Source: Variovorax sp. (GTDB taxonomy: Bacteria > Pseudomonadota > Gammaproteobacteria > Burkholderiales > Burkholderiaceae_C). Taken from it: DNA of 64,000 nt. Below the pieces are notes generated by a model, which worked only from the letters and a program-made list of their open reading frames with translations, was not told the DNA's origin and did not search any database. Made by a program: the position numbers and the translations under genes. Every line of letters begins with the position of its first letter. Position 1 is the stretch's first letter. Location of the stretch: the NCBI GenBank assembly GCA_004210915.1, contig SEGS01000008.1:62001-126000 (forward strand), read 5' to 3'. Positions 42,699 to 51,295 of this stretch are shown in pieces.

Positions 42699-43919
42699 GT
42701 GAGCGACGACAAAACCCTGCCGCCCGGCCTGCACCGCGACACGCTCGCACTGCGCACCGGCCTTGCGCGGAGCCAGCACGGCGAACATTCCGAAGCGCTG
42801 TATCTGACAAGTGGCTTTGTGCAGCCCGACGCCGAGACCGCCATGCGGCGCTTTGCGGGAACGGAGGAGGGCTTCACCTACTCGCGCACCTCGAACCCGA
42901 CGGTGACGAGCTTCGAGCAACGGCTGGCCGCCATGGAAGGCACCGAGGCCGCCATCGGTGCTTCCACCGGCATGGGGGCGATCCTCATGATGTGCATGGG
43001 CTTGCTGCGCATGGGCGACCATGTGATCTGCTCGCGCTCGGTGTTCGGCTCCACGCTCAACCTCTTCGCGAAAGAGTTCGCGAAGTTCGGCGTGGAAACG
43101 ACTTTCGTATCGCAGACCGACGTGGCCGAATGGCGCGCGGCGATCAAGCCCAACACCAAGCTGCTGTTCGCCGAGACGCCGACCAATCCGCTCACCGATG
43201 TATGCGACATCCGCGCGCTGGCCGATCTCGCGCACGGCGCCGGCGCGCTGCTCGCGGTCGACAACTGCTTCTGCACGCCTGCGCTGCAACGCCCGGCCGA
43301 ACTCGGCGCCGATCTCATCATCCATTCGGGCACCAAATACCTCGACGGTCAGGGCCGCGTGATGGCCGGGGCGATCTGCGGGGCCTCGAAGCTGATCGTC
43401 GATGTGTTCGGACCGGTCGTGCGCACCGCGGGCATGGCGCTGTCGCCGTTCAATGCCTGGGTCGTGCTCAAGGGCATGGAAACGCTCGGCATCCGCATGC
43501 AGGCACAGAGCGCGAACGCCTTGGCCGTGGCGCAATGGCTGGAGAAGCAACCCGGCATTGCCCGCGTGTACTACCCCGGTCTCGCCTCGCATCCGCAGCA
43601 CGAACTGGCGATGCGCCAGCAATCGGGGCTCGGCGGTGCCGTGCTGTCCTTCGACGTGGTCGGCAGCGATCCGGAGACGGCGCGCGCCAATGCATTCCAC
43701 GTCATCAACAGCACGCGGGTCGTCAGCATCGCGACCAATCTTGGCGACACCAAGACGATCATCACGCACCCGGGCACCACGTCGCACGGCCGATTGAGCG
43801 AGCCACAACGCCAAGCCGCGGGCATCGGCCAGGGGCTGGTCCGACTGGCCGTCGGTCTCGAGTACGTCGAAGACATCAAGACCGATCTGCTGCGGGGCCT
43901 GGGTACGCTCGCCGCCTGA
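42699..43919 (+). CDS. metZ: O-succinylhomoserine sulfhydrylase
   Basis: PLP enzyme of the Cys/Met metabolism family that forms homocysteine from O-succinylhomoserine and sulfide. The 406-residue protein has the PLP lysine Lys213 in HSGTKYLDGQGR, and the SRTSNPTVTSFEQRLAAMEG region typical of MetZ. The start is GTG 42699, one base after the purF stop. The purF–metZ order is a known proteobacterial arrangement and supports MetZ over other gamma-family members such as cystathionine lyases. Confidence 0.93.
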   Translation: MSDDKTLPPGLHRDTLALRTGLARSQHGEHSEALYLTSGFVQPDAETAMRRFAGTEEGFTYSRTSNPTVTSFEQRLAAMEGTEAAIGASTGMGAILMMCMGLLRMGDHVICSRSVFGSTLNLFAKEFAKFGVETTFVSQTDVAEWRAAIKPNTKLLFAETPTNPLTDVCDIRALADLAHGAGALLAVDNCFCTPALQRPAELGADLIIHSGTKYLDGQGRVMAGAICGASKLIVDVFGPVVRTAGMALSPFNAWVVLKGMETLGIRMQAQSANALAVAQWLEKQPGIARVYYPGLASHPQHELAMRQQSGLGGAVLSFDVVGSDPETARANAFHVINSTRVVSIATNLGDTKTIITHPGTTSHGRLSEPQRQAAGIGQGLVRLAVGLEYVEDIKTDLLRGLGTLAA

Positions 43920-43955
43920 TTTCCGACCCTCGAACCAAAAACACAAAGCGCTTCC

Positions 43956-45344
43956 ATGACCGGCACCGTCCGCACCCGCATCGCCCCCAGCCCCACCGGC
44001 TTCCTGCACCTGGGCACCGCCCGTACCGCCCTTTATTCGTGGGCCTACGCGCGCCATCACGGCGGCGAGTTCGTGCTGCGCATCGAGGACACCGACGTAG
44101 CGCGCTCCACGCAGGACTCGACCGACCAGATCCTCGCTTCGATGCAATGGCTGGGCCTCGACTACGACGAGGGCCCGATCTACCAGATGCAGCGCCTCGC
44201 GCGCTACCAGGAGGTCATCGCGCAAATGCTGGCGGCCGGCACCGCGTACCACTGCTATTGCACGCCGGCGGAGCTTGAAGAAATGCGCGAAGCCCAGCGC
44301 GCGCGCGGCGAGAAGACGCTGTACGACCGGCGCTGGCGCCCGGCCGCGGGCAAGGTGCTGCCGCCGGTGCCCGAAGGCGTGCCGCCGGTCGTTCGTTTCT
44401 GCAATCCGCCCGAGGGCGATGTAACCTGGAACGATCTGGTCAAGGGAGAGATCACCATCAACAACCGTGAGATCGATGACCTGATCATCCTGCGGCCCGA
44501 TGGGGTGCCCACGTACAACTTCGCGGTGGTGGTGGACGACTGGGACATGGCCATCACGCATGTGTTCCGCGGCGACGAGCACATCAACAACACGCCGTGG
44601 CAGATCAACATCTTCCGCGCGCTGGGCGCTGCGCTGCCGCAGTTCGGCCATGTGCCTGTAATCCTCGGCGACGACGGACAGAAGCTGTCGAAGCGCCGGG
44701 GCGCGGTGAGCGTCACTGCGTACGAAGACAATGGCTACCTGCCGGAAGCCATGCTCAACTACCTCGCGCGCCTGGGCTGGAGCCACGGCGACGAAGAACT
44801 GTTCACGCGCGAGCAGATGGTCAGCTGGTTCGATGGCTCGCACCTGTCAAAGAGCCCCGCGCAATGGGATGCGGCCAAGCTCGCGTGGGTGAACGCCCAA
44901 TACATGAAGGCCAAACCCGACGATGCGCTGGCGCCACTGGTCGCGGCGCAACTGAAGAAGCGCGGCATCGAGGTCGATGGACGCCTTCCGTCCATCTGTG
45001 CCCTGTTCAAGGACCGCTGCGACACCACGGTCGTGCTGGCCGACTGGGCCGCCGGGTTCTATGGCGATGTCACCGTCAAGGAAGTGGACCGCGCCCAGCA
45101 CCTGACGGACGCCGTGAAGCCGGCGGTCGCCGCGCTAGCCGACAAACTCGCGGACGTCACGTGGGACAAGGCATCGATTGCCGCCGCCATCAAGGAGGTG
45201 CTCGCCACGCAGGGTCTCAAGATGCCGGCGTTGGCGATGCCGGTGCGCGTGCTGGTGCTCGGGACGCCCCAGACGCCGTCGCTCGATGCGGTGCTCGCGC
45301 TCTTTTCTCGCGAAACTGTTTTGACAAGATTGAGAGACCTCTAA
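43956..45344 (+). CDS. gltX: Glutamyl-tRNA synthetase
   Basis: Charges tRNA-Glu. The 462-residue class I synthetase has the HIGH-type motif in [20 protein letters not shown] and the KMSKS-type motif [13 protein letters not shown]. The anticodon-binding helical domain is present at the C-terminus. The length is standard for a discriminating bacterial GluRS. It is transcribed after metZ with a 36-base gap and its stop lies within 60 bases of the tRNA-Ala gene. Confidence 0.97.
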   Translation: MTGTVRTRIAPSPTGFLHLGTARTALYSWAYARHHGGEFVLRIEDTDVARSTQDSTDQILASMQWLGLDYDEGPIYQMQRLARYQEVIAQMLAAGTAYHCYCTPAELEEMREAQRARGEKTLYDRRWRPAAGKVLPPVPEGVPPVVRFCNPPEGDVTWNDLVKGEITINNREIDDLIILRPDGVPTYNFAVVVDDWDMAITHVFRGDEHINNTPWQINIFRALGAALPQFGHVPVILGDDGQKLSKRRGAVSVTAYEDNGYLPEAMLNYLARLGWSHGDEELFTREQMVSWFDGSHLSKSPAQWDAAKLAWVNAQYMKAKPDDALAPLVAAQLKKRGIEVDGRLPSICALFKDRCDTTVVLADWAAGFYGDVTVKEVDRAQHLTDAVKPAVAALADKLADVTWDKASIAAAIKEVLATQGLKMPALAMPVRVLVLGTPQTPSLDAVLALFSRETVLTRLRDL

Positions 45345-45354
45345 AAAACCACGC

Positions 45355-45360
45355 TATAAT
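45355..45360 (+). promoter_or_regulatory. Putative -10 box for the tRNA-Ala/tRNA-Asp transcript
   Basis: A perfect TATAAT ends 37 bases before tRNA-Ala. A perfect TTGACA lies at 45321-45326 inside the end of gltX, but the spacer is 28 bases, too long for a normal sigma-70 pair. At normal spacing the -35 is poor. The -10 assignment is therefore by itself. Confidence 0.45.
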
Positions 45361-45397
45361 TCGAGGCTCGACGCGCAGGGCATGAGCCCGACGCAAT

Positions 45398-45473
<76 letters not shown>

Positions 45474-45530
45474 TCGAGTCGAGTCGGAAGTTTGTTCCAA
45501 GGTTTTGACCCGAGCGAACGTTGTCTACCA

Positions 45531-45607
45531 GGAGTGGTAGTTCAGTTGGTTAGAATACCGGCCTGTCACGCCGGGGGTCGCGGGTTCGAGTCCCGTCCAC
45601 TCCGCCA
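45531..45607 (+). tRNA. tRNA-Asp (anticodon GTC)
   Basis: A 77-base cloverleaf with encoded CCA. The anticodon arm CCGGCCTGTCACGCCGG gives GTC, which reads GAC/GAU (aspartate). The acceptor GGAGTGG pairs with CCACTCC, and the T arm CGGGTTCGAGTCCCG is standard. A terminator lies 6 bases downstream. Confidence 0.97.
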
Positions 45608-45613
45608 AACGTC

Positions 45614-45645
45614 AAGGGTCTGCAGACATGTCTGCAGACCCTTTT
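45614..45645 (+). terminator. Palindromic intrinsic terminator after tRNA-Asp
   Basis: The central 28 bases form a perfect palindrome (arm AGGGTCTGCAGACA) followed by TTTTT. In RNA this folds as a long hairpin with a tight loop and a U-tract, so it should end the tRNA transcript efficiently. The upstream extension of the response-regulator frame begins inside it, which argues against a start there. Confidence 0.88.
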
Positions 45646-45741
45646 TCTTTTGCGCTGCGTCCAGTGCCAGCAGGGCAGAGAGCTGTCCGGCGCGTGGTTC
45701 ATGATGATCACTCCGTACAGTCGAACGTTCTGAGCTTGTCC

Positions 45742-46470
45742 ATGGTGTTCCAATCCCTCGAACGAATTCTCGTGGTCGACGACGATGTCGAGATCCGGCA
45801 ACTGTTGTCTGACTACCTCTCCGAGGCCGGCTACAAGGTCGCGTCCGCGGCGAGCGGTGCCGAGATGCAGCAGCAACTGGCACTGCAGTCGGTTGCGCTG
45901 GTCGTCCTTGACGTGATGATGCCGGGCGACGACGGCCTTTCGCTGTGCCGCGATCTGCGCGCGCGCGGCGGGCCGCCGGTCATCCTGCTGACCGCGCGCG
46001 GTGCGTTGCTCGATCGCATCATCGGGCTCGAGATGGGCGCAGACGACTACCTGCCCAAGCCATTCGATCCGCGCGAGTTGCTGGCCCGCATCAAGGTCGT
46101 TCTGCGGCGCATTCACAGTTTTCCGCCGACCCACGAAGCCGAAGAGGTGAGCATCGTGCGTTTCGGCGGGTGGCAGCTCGACACCCGCACCCAGCAGTTG
46201 CTGTCGCCCGGCAAGGTGATCGTTTCTTTGGGTGGCTCCGACTACAAGGTGCTGCGGCTGCTGCTGCAGAACGCCCACCGTACGCTGAGCCGCGACTTCC
46301 TGCTCGAGCACGTCTTCGCCAAGGAGCGCGTGCCCTTCGATCGCGCCATCGATGTCTGCATCAGCCGCCTGCGCGTGAGCCTTCAGGAAGATGCGCGCAA
46401 GCCGACCATGATCCGGACAGTGCGCCATGCGGGCTACGTGATGGCGGTGGATGTCATCGAGGAGCGCTAA
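45742..46470 (+). CDS. OmpR-family response regulator (TctD-like by context)
   Basis: Two-domain regulator of 242 residues: a receiver with phosphoacceptor Asp57 in LVVLDVMMPGDDG and lysine in LPKPFDPRELLARI, then a winged-helix DNA-binding domain with LGGSDYKVLRLLLQN and the recognition region DVCISRLRVSL. ATG 45742 fits the family start. It pairs with the kinase one base downstream. Its position beside tctB/tctA suggests, but does not prove, control of tricarboxylate transport in the manner of TctD. Confidence 0.92.
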   Translation: MVFQSLERILVVDDDVEIRQLLSDYLSEAGYKVASAASGAEMQQQLALQSVALVVLDVMMPGDDGLSLCRDLRARGGPPVILLTARGALLDRIIGLEMGADDYLPKPFDPRELLARIKVVLRRIHSFPPTHEAEEVSIVRFGGWQLDTRTQQLLSPGKVIVSLGGSDYKVLRLLLQNAHRTLSRDFLLEHVFAKERVPFDRAIDVCISRLRVSLQEDARKPTMIRTVRHAGYVMAVDVIEER

Positions 46471-46471
46471 G

Positions 46472-47923
46472 GTGGAAGCGCAGCGCGCCGACGACCCGAC
46501 CGACCCCGCCCGCTGGCGGCGCTGGTTGCCCTGGCCGCGCTCGCTGTGGGGGCGGCTCGCATGGGTGCTGGTGCTCGGCATGCTCGTGGCGCAGGCGCTG
46601 ACCAGTTCGATCTGGTTCGACATGCGCTATCGCCATGCGATGGAAATGCCGATCCGGCTGGTGTCCGCTCATCTGGCCGACACGATGCGGGTGGTCGAGG
46701 CCTTGCCGCCGGAGGACCTGGCGCAGAACCTGGCCGCCGTCGGCTCCGACAACTTTCGCTTGTCCCTGCACAAGGGCGCGATGCCCGCGGGCCTGGAACT
46801 CGACGACACAACCGAGGCGGTGCAGGACATCCTTCGCCAGTCCCTGAGCGACAGGCTGGGCCATGCGGCGCAGGCCACGCTGCTGTCCGCCGAATTGACC
46901 GACGACGCCGGGCGGTCGGCCACCATCTGGCGTTTGCTCAACGCGCGCGAGCCGGTCGGACACTTTCGGATCGCGCTGCAGCAGACGGCGCGCCCGGGGC
47001 AGTGGATCGAGCTGGTGGCATCCGAGGCGCAAGGCGGCATTGAAGCTGAGCCCCTCAGCATGATGGTCGACTACCTGCTGCGCATCTACGTGCTGCGCAT
47101 TCTCCTGGTGGTGGTCATTGCGCTCATCGCGGTGCGCTGGGTCCTGCGCCCCCTGCAGCGGCTCGCGATGGCGGCCGATGCGCTGGGCCGCGACCTGCAC
47201 AGTCCGCCCCTGCCGGAAAGCGGGCCACGGGAAATGCGGCAGGCCGCCCGCCTCTTCAACGTGATGCAGCGCCGGCTGATCGGCAGCATCGGCGAGCGCA
47301 CGCGCTTCCTCGCTGCGGTATCGCACGACCTGCGGTCACCCATCACGCGCTTGCGGCTGCGCACCGAGTTTCTTCCACCGGGGGAACTGCAGGACAAGTT
47401 CCGCAAGGATCTGGCGGAGATGGAGGCGCTGATCGCCGCCACGCTCGACTACATCCGGGACGAAGACCGCCAGGAGAGCCGGCAGGCCGTCGACGTGAAC
47501 AGCCTTTTGCAAGGGCTGCAGGCCGACTTTGCGGAAACCGGCGCCGACGTGCATGTGCAAGGCCGCGCCACGCAGCCCTTGCCCGCCTATCCGGCGAGCC
47601 TTCGGCGCTGCGTGCAGAACCTTGTGGGCAACGCAGTCCGCTACGGCGGTGCGGCGCGGATCGCGGTGGAAGACGATGCGCGCGCGCTCCGGGTCCGCAT
47701 CGAGGACAGCGGCCCCGGGATTCCCGAGCAGTCGCTGGAGCAGGTGTTCGAACCCTTCTTCCGGCTCGAGGCGTCGCGCAATGCAGCGTCCGGCGGCTCG
47801 GGGTTGGGCTTGTCGATTGCGCGATCGATCGCGAGCGCCCACGGCGGCACGATCACCCTGCGCAACCTCCCGCAAGGTGGGCTCGAAGCGTTGCTCGTCC
47901 TGCCGCGTCCCGAACCCGCGTGA
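46472..47923 (+). CDS. Sensor histidine kinase, partner of the OmpR-type regulator
   Basis: Inner-membrane kinase of 483 residues with two transmembrane segments (near 25-47 and 205-227), a periplasmic sensing region of about 150 residues and a HAMP linker. The phosphorylated histidine is near residue 284 in AVSHDLRSPITRL. The ATPase has LVGNAVRYGG, DSGPGIP and GGSGLGLSIA. GTG 46472 is preferred because GAGGAG lies 7 bases upstream; ATG 46451 would overlap the regulator gene and has no comparable site. The ligand is unknown; a carboxylate is a reasonable guess from the neighbouring Tct genes. Confidence 0.9.
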   Translation: MEAQRADDPTDPARWRRWLPWPRSLWGRLAWVLVLGMLVAQALTSSIWFDMRYRHAMEMPIRLVSAHLADTMRVVEALPPEDLAQNLAAVGSDNFRLSLHKGAMPAGLELDDTTEAVQDILRQSLSDRLGHAAQATLLSAELTDDAGRSATIWRLLNAREPVGHFRIALQQTARPGQWIELVASEAQGGIEAEPLSMMVDYLLRIYVLRILLVVVIALIAVRWVLRPLQRLAMAADALGRDLHSPPLPESGPREMRQAARLFNVMQRRLIGSIGERTRFLAAVSHDLRSPITRLRLRTEFLPPGELQDKFRKDLAEMEALIAATLDYIRDEDRQESRQAVDVNSLLQGLQADFAETGADVHVQGRATQPLPAYPASLRRCVQNLVGNAVRYGGAARIAVEDDARALRVRIEDSGPGIPEQSLEQVFEPFFRLEASRNAASGGSGLGLSIARSIASAHGGTITLRNLPQGGLEALLVLPRPEPA

Positions 47924-47933
47924 GCCTGCGGCA

Positions 47934-48524
47934 TCAGCCCACCACGAAGGTCGGCCAGACGGGCAGGGCCAAGTCGAGCGCCACCACCAGAGCCACATAG
48001 CTGCCGCTGCCCAGCGCTGCGGCGAGCGCGGCGAAAGTCCCGGGCCGGACGCCCTCGCTGCCGAGCCAGACGATGAAGCCGACGATGTAGATGCCGGCGA
48101 GCAAACCGATGGGTGGCAAGCCCAGGCCTGCAAAGCCGCCGAGCGCGGTCGCCAAGACCGTCGTGCAGCCCATGGTCGCCAGCAACGCACAGACGGCGGC
48201 GCGCGCGGGCTTCGCATCGCGCCGCCAGATCGACAGTGATTTCAGGATCAGCAGGTTGCCCGCGAAGGCGATCAACATTCCCGCGAGCAAGGGCAGGTAG
48301 ACCGCGCCCCAACGCCCGCCAATGCCCGGATCAACGGTGTGGGCGCCGCACGCGAGCGCGATACCGAAGGCGCTGACGGCCGCGCCCGTCAGGAACTCGC
48401 CGTTGCGGTCGATGCGCACCCCGCGCGCCACCGATTCCCGCTCGCCAGGTGGCGCGGCGCGGGCTGTCAGGCGCACAGGCAATGGCGCGTGCGGATAGAG
48501 CGGTGCGGGCGTCTGTGTCTGCAT
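47934..48524 (-). CDS. TctB-family membrane protein (tripartite tricarboxylate transporter small subunit)
   Basis: A 196-residue protein with about four to five transmembrane segments. It aligns by eye with the TctB encoded at 48760: both have an opening aspartate-containing loop, then a segment of type LTGAAVSAFGIALACGA and a G/P-containing YLPLLAGMLIAFAGNLL. The end PVWPTFVVG is typical of TctB proteins. It is convergent with the kinase gene (10 bases apart) and divergent from tctB–tctA. It has no TctA or TctC partner on its own strand in the window, so it may be an extra or alternative small subunit. The first 45 residues are poorly conserved. Confidence 0.7.
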   Translation of the reverse strand: MQTQTPAPLYPHAPLPVRLTARAAPPGERESVARGVRIDRNGEFLTGAAVSAFGIALACGAHTVDPGIGGRWGAVYLPLLAGMLIAFAGNLLILKSLSIWRRDAKPARAAVCALLATMGCTTVLATALGGFAGLGLPPIGLLAGIYIVGFIVWLGSEGVRPGTFAALAAALGSGSYVALVVALDLALPVWPTFVVG

Positions 48525-48759
48525 GGCGTGGCGCTCAATCTATCGCCGATGCGGGACATCAAGCAGGCCGGCAGGCGCTGTCTTGCAATGGCATGTTGTG
48601 CTGCCGCACGCTCGACATATGCCAATACAAATCGCCGTCATCAGGCCGGAGCGGCGACCTAAGCTTTGCACCAGCCTCGCCTGCGGCACTGCCGCGCGCC
48701 GGCTTTCGCCGACCGCTGCAAGCGCGTCGACTTGCTCACCCCGCGAGTCCCCGGACTCC

Positions 48760-49215
48760 ATGGCCTTCATGAAAATCACAAGAGACATCCACGATCTGGT
48801 CGGCGGACTGCTGATGACGGCAGCCGGCATCTTCTTCGCCGTTTACGGCAGTCGCTACAACTTCGGCACCGCCGCCCGCATGGGCGCCGGCTACTTCCCG
48901 GTGGTCCTCGGCTGGACCCTGGCCGTGCTCGGCCTGCTCGTGGCGCTGCCAGCCTGGTGGCGCCGGGGCAGCGGCATCACGGTGCAGTGGAGCAATCTGA
49001 CCTGGACCATCGCGGCCCTCGTGGTGTTTGCCTGGACCATGCCGCGTCTGGGCGTCGTGGTGGCGGCGTTGCTGGCGGCGCTGCTTTCGCTCGTGCCCTC
49101 GGCGATGCCGGTGCGAACCCGCCTGGCGGTGTGCGCGGTCGTGGCCCTGCTCACCGTATTGATCTTCCCGGTGGGGTTGCAGATGAATCTGCCCATCTGG
49201 CCCTGGAACGTCTGA
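48760..49215 (+). CDS. tctB: TctB-family small membrane subunit
   Basis: Small permease subunit of a tripartite tricarboxylate transporter, 151 residues with four predicted transmembrane helices. It begins DIHDLVGGLLMTAAGIFF, the usual TctB opening, and ends MNLPIWPWNV, close to the LPLWP-type tail of the family. ATG 48760 is used; ATG 48769 is the alternative and neither has a strong ribosome site. It precedes tctA by 10 bases. The upstream 235 bases contain no evident gene and should hold the divergent promoters. Confidence 0.85.
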   Translation: MAFMKITRDIHDLVGGLLMTAAGIFFAVYGSRYNFGTAARMGAGYFPVVLGWTLAVLGLLVALPAWWRRGSGITVQWSNLTWTIAALVVFAWTMPRLGVVVAALLAALLSLVPSAMPVRTRLAVCAVVALLTVLIFPVGLQMNLPIWPWNV

Positions 49216-49225
49216 CCGAAATCCC

Positions 49226-50752
49226 ATGGAACTCCTCGACAATCTCTGGCTTGGCCTTCAGGTCGCGGCCGCACCCACGACCCTCGCCTATTGCTTCCTC
49301 GGCGTCCTGCTCGGCACGGTGGTCGGCGTGCTGCCCGGTATCGGTGCGCTTGCCGCGATCTCGCTGCTGTTGCCGATCACGTACCACATGACGGCGACCA
49401 CGGCGATCATCATGCTGGCGGGGGTCTACTACGGTGCGCAGTACGGGGGCTCGACCGCATCGATCCTGCTCAATCTTCCAGGAACGCCTTCTTCGGCCGT
49501 GACTTGCCTGGATGGCTATCCGATGGCCAAAAAGGGCAAGGCCGGGCTGGCCTTGTTCGTCACCACCATCGCATCGCTCGCGGGCGCCATGTCCGGCCTG
49601 GTCCTGCTCGTGCTGTTCTCGCCGCTCATTGCGAGCGTCGGGTTGAAGTTCGGACCCTCGGAGTTCTTCTCGATGATGGTGCTCGGCCTCGTGGCCGCGT
49701 CTTCCATGACGGCCGGGTCCCCGGCCAAGGGACTGTGCATGGTGGTGTTCGGTCTGCTGCTGGGCATGGTCGGCACCGATGTGAACTCCGGCGTCGCGCG
49801 CTTCAGCTTCGACGTGCCTGAGCTCATGGACGGCATCAATCTGGTCGCGCTCGCGATGGGCCTGTTCGGCGTGGCGGAGGTGGTGCGCGTCATCAACTCG
49901 GTCGACACGCAAACCAAGCCCGCGAAGGTGAGCTTCAAGTCGATGGCACCTACCGCTGCCGAGTTCAGGGCCACGGTCAAGCCGATGGTGCGCGGCTCCG
50001 CCCTGGGCTCCGCACTCGGTGCGCTGCCGGGTGTCGGCCCCTCGATCGCTTCGTTCATGTCGTACGCGATCGAAAAGAAGCTGGCGAAGGATCCGAGCCG
50101 CTTCGGCCAGGGTGCGATCGAAGGCATCACGGCGCCCGAGTCGGCCAACAACGCGGCCGCGCAGACGGCTTTCGTGCCTTCGCTGTCGCTGGGCATTCCC
50201 GGCGACGCGGTGATGGCCGTGATGCTGGGCGCGCTCATCATCCACGGCATCCAGCCCGGCCCGATGCTGATCACCGAGCAGCCCGATCTGTTCTGGGGAC
50301 TGATCGTGAGCTTTGCCATTGGCAACATCATGCTGGTGATCCTGAACCTGCCCACCATCGGGCTGTGGGTCGCTTTGCTGCGCATCCCGTTCGCATGGAT
50401 GTATCCGGCAATCCTGGTGTTCGTCGCGCTGGGTGTCTTCAGCGTCAACAACAACGCGTTCGACATCTATTCGGTGGCGGTGCTCGGCATCATGGGATAC
50501 GCATTGATGGTGCTGCGCTTCGAGCCCGCGCCGCTGCTGCTGGGCTACATCCTGGGGCCGATGCTCGAAGAACATCTGCGGCGCGCCATGCTGCTGTCGC
50601 GGGGCGATCCCATGGTGTTTGTGACCCGGCCGATCAGCGCCACCTTGCTCGCGATCACGGCCGCGATGCTCGTGTGGGCCGTGTGGTCGACCGTGCGCAA
50701 GACGATCAAGGCCAAGCGTCAACTCGAGGCGGTGGAGCACGCGCTGGCCTGA
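49226..50752 (+). CDS. tctA: TctA-family large membrane subunit of a tripartite tricarboxylate transporter
   Basis: Large permease subunit of 508 residues with about eleven to twelve transmembrane segments. Conserved TctA motifs are clear: GVLPGIGALAAISLLLP, the YYGAQYGGSTASILLNLPGT segment, the KGKAGLAL stretch and, in the second half, GALPGVGPSIASFMSYAIEK. Such systems import citrate or other carboxylates with a periplasmic TctC protein. No TctC gene is found in this window, so the binding protein must be encoded elsewhere, as is common for Bug-type receptors in Burkholderiales. A terminator follows at 50769. Confidence 0.95.
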   Translation: MELLDNLWLGLQVAAAPTTLAYCFLGVLLGTVVGVLPGIGALAAISLLLPITYHMTATTAIIMLAGVYYGAQYGGSTASILLNLPGTPSSAVTCLDGYPMAKKGKAGLALFVTTIASLAGAMSGLVLLVLFSPLIASVGLKFGPSEFFSMMVLGLVAASSMTAGSPAKGLCMVVFGLLLGMVGTDVNSGVARFSFDVPELMDGINLVALAMGLFGVAEVVRVINSVDTQTKPAKVSFKSMAPTAAEFRATVKPMVRGSALGSALGALPGVGPSIASFMSYAIEKKLAKDPSRFGQGAIEGITAPESANNAAAQTAFVPSLSLGIPGDAVMAVMLGALIIHGIQPGPMLITEQPDLFWGLIVSFAIGNIMLVILNLPTIGLWVALLRIPFAWMYPAILVFVALGVFSVNNNAFDIYSVAVLGIMGYALMVLRFEPAPLLLGYILGPMLEEHLRRAMLLSRGDPMVFVTRPISATLLAITAAMLVWAVWSTVRKTIKAKRQLEAVEHALA

Positions 50753-50768
50753 CGTTCAGGCGCCATGA

Positions 50769-50803
50769 AAAAAGCCGGAGCCCGCGCAAGCGGACTCCGG
50801 CTT
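50769..50803. terminator. Intrinsic terminator between convergent tctA and the 50825 gene
   Basis: The stem AAAGCCGGAG(C)CCGC pairs with GCGG(A)CTCCGGCTTT around a GCAA tetraloop, with one mismatch. It is preceded by an A-run and followed by a T-rich end on the other strand, so it can serve both genes. Confidence 0.85.
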
Positions 50804-50824
50804 TCTGCCTTGCGGCAGCGGTCT

Positions 50825-51178
50825 TTACAGGCCGGCCTGACGCGTGAACGTGGCGCCGTTGCCGTACTGGGCAGGCAGCGTGCTGCCGGCGAAGGCTTCG
50901 GCGCGAAGGTTCTGGTTCGGTGCGTGGGCTGCAGCGACTGCCTGGGCCCGGACGGTGGCGCGGTCGGCAGGCGTCGGCAGCACCGGTGCGCCTTGCAGGG
51001 CAACGGCTTCGCCATGGAGCGCCACGTGGCGGATCGCGTCGACAGCCTGTGCGCGCACATCGGCGCGGCTGACGGTGTTCGAAGTGAGCTGATGCACGCC
51101 TTCGTAGGTTTCGGCATGGGCGCCGGCCGCAGCCAGAAGCGACAGGGCGGCAGCGGCGAGGATCTTGGTGGTGTTCAT
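50825..51178 (-). CDS. Small secreted protein of unknown function with two internal repeats
   Basis: I do not recognise a characterised family; the style resembles short DUF4148-like exported proteins. It has 117 residues and a clear signal peptide (NTTKILAAAALSLLAAAGAHA, cleavage after about 22 residues). The mature part contains two related units, SRADVRAQAVDAIRHV and DRATVRAQAVAAAHAP, about 40 residues apart. The rest is Ala, Gln and Val-rich. ATG 51178 begins the signal peptide. It ends 21 bases from a terminator shared with tctA. No function can be inferred. Confidence 0.82.
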   Translation of the reverse strand: MNTTKILAAAALSLLAAAGAHAETYEGVHQLTSNTVSRADVRAQAVDAIRHVALHGEAVALQGAPVLPTPADRATVRAQAVAAAHAPNQNLRAEAFAGSTLPAQYGNGATFTRQAGL

Positions 51179-51295
51179 TTCGGTTCTTTCAATGTGTGTT
51201 GCGATGGGATGAAGTTTGGACCGGAATACCCCGGGAAAACCCTCGCAAAACGAACCACGCTGTTCACGCACGCGAAACAATCGCGCGGCCTCGGC

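Noticed and set aside
42606-44843. Minus-strand open frame of 745 codons across purF, metZ and gltX
   Set aside because: It crosses three certain plus-strand genes and shows only shadow composition. The same applies to the 736-codon frame at 40667-42877.
45321-45360. TTGACA and TATAAT as one sigma-70 promoter before tRNA-Ala
   Set aside because: Both hexamers are perfect, but the spacer is 28 bases. Only the -10 is kept as a low-confidence call.
45628-45741. Upstream extension of the response regulator from ATG 45628
   Set aside because: It would start inside the tRNA terminator palindrome and adds a segment unlike any receiver N-terminus. ATG 45742 gives the normal OmpR-family length.
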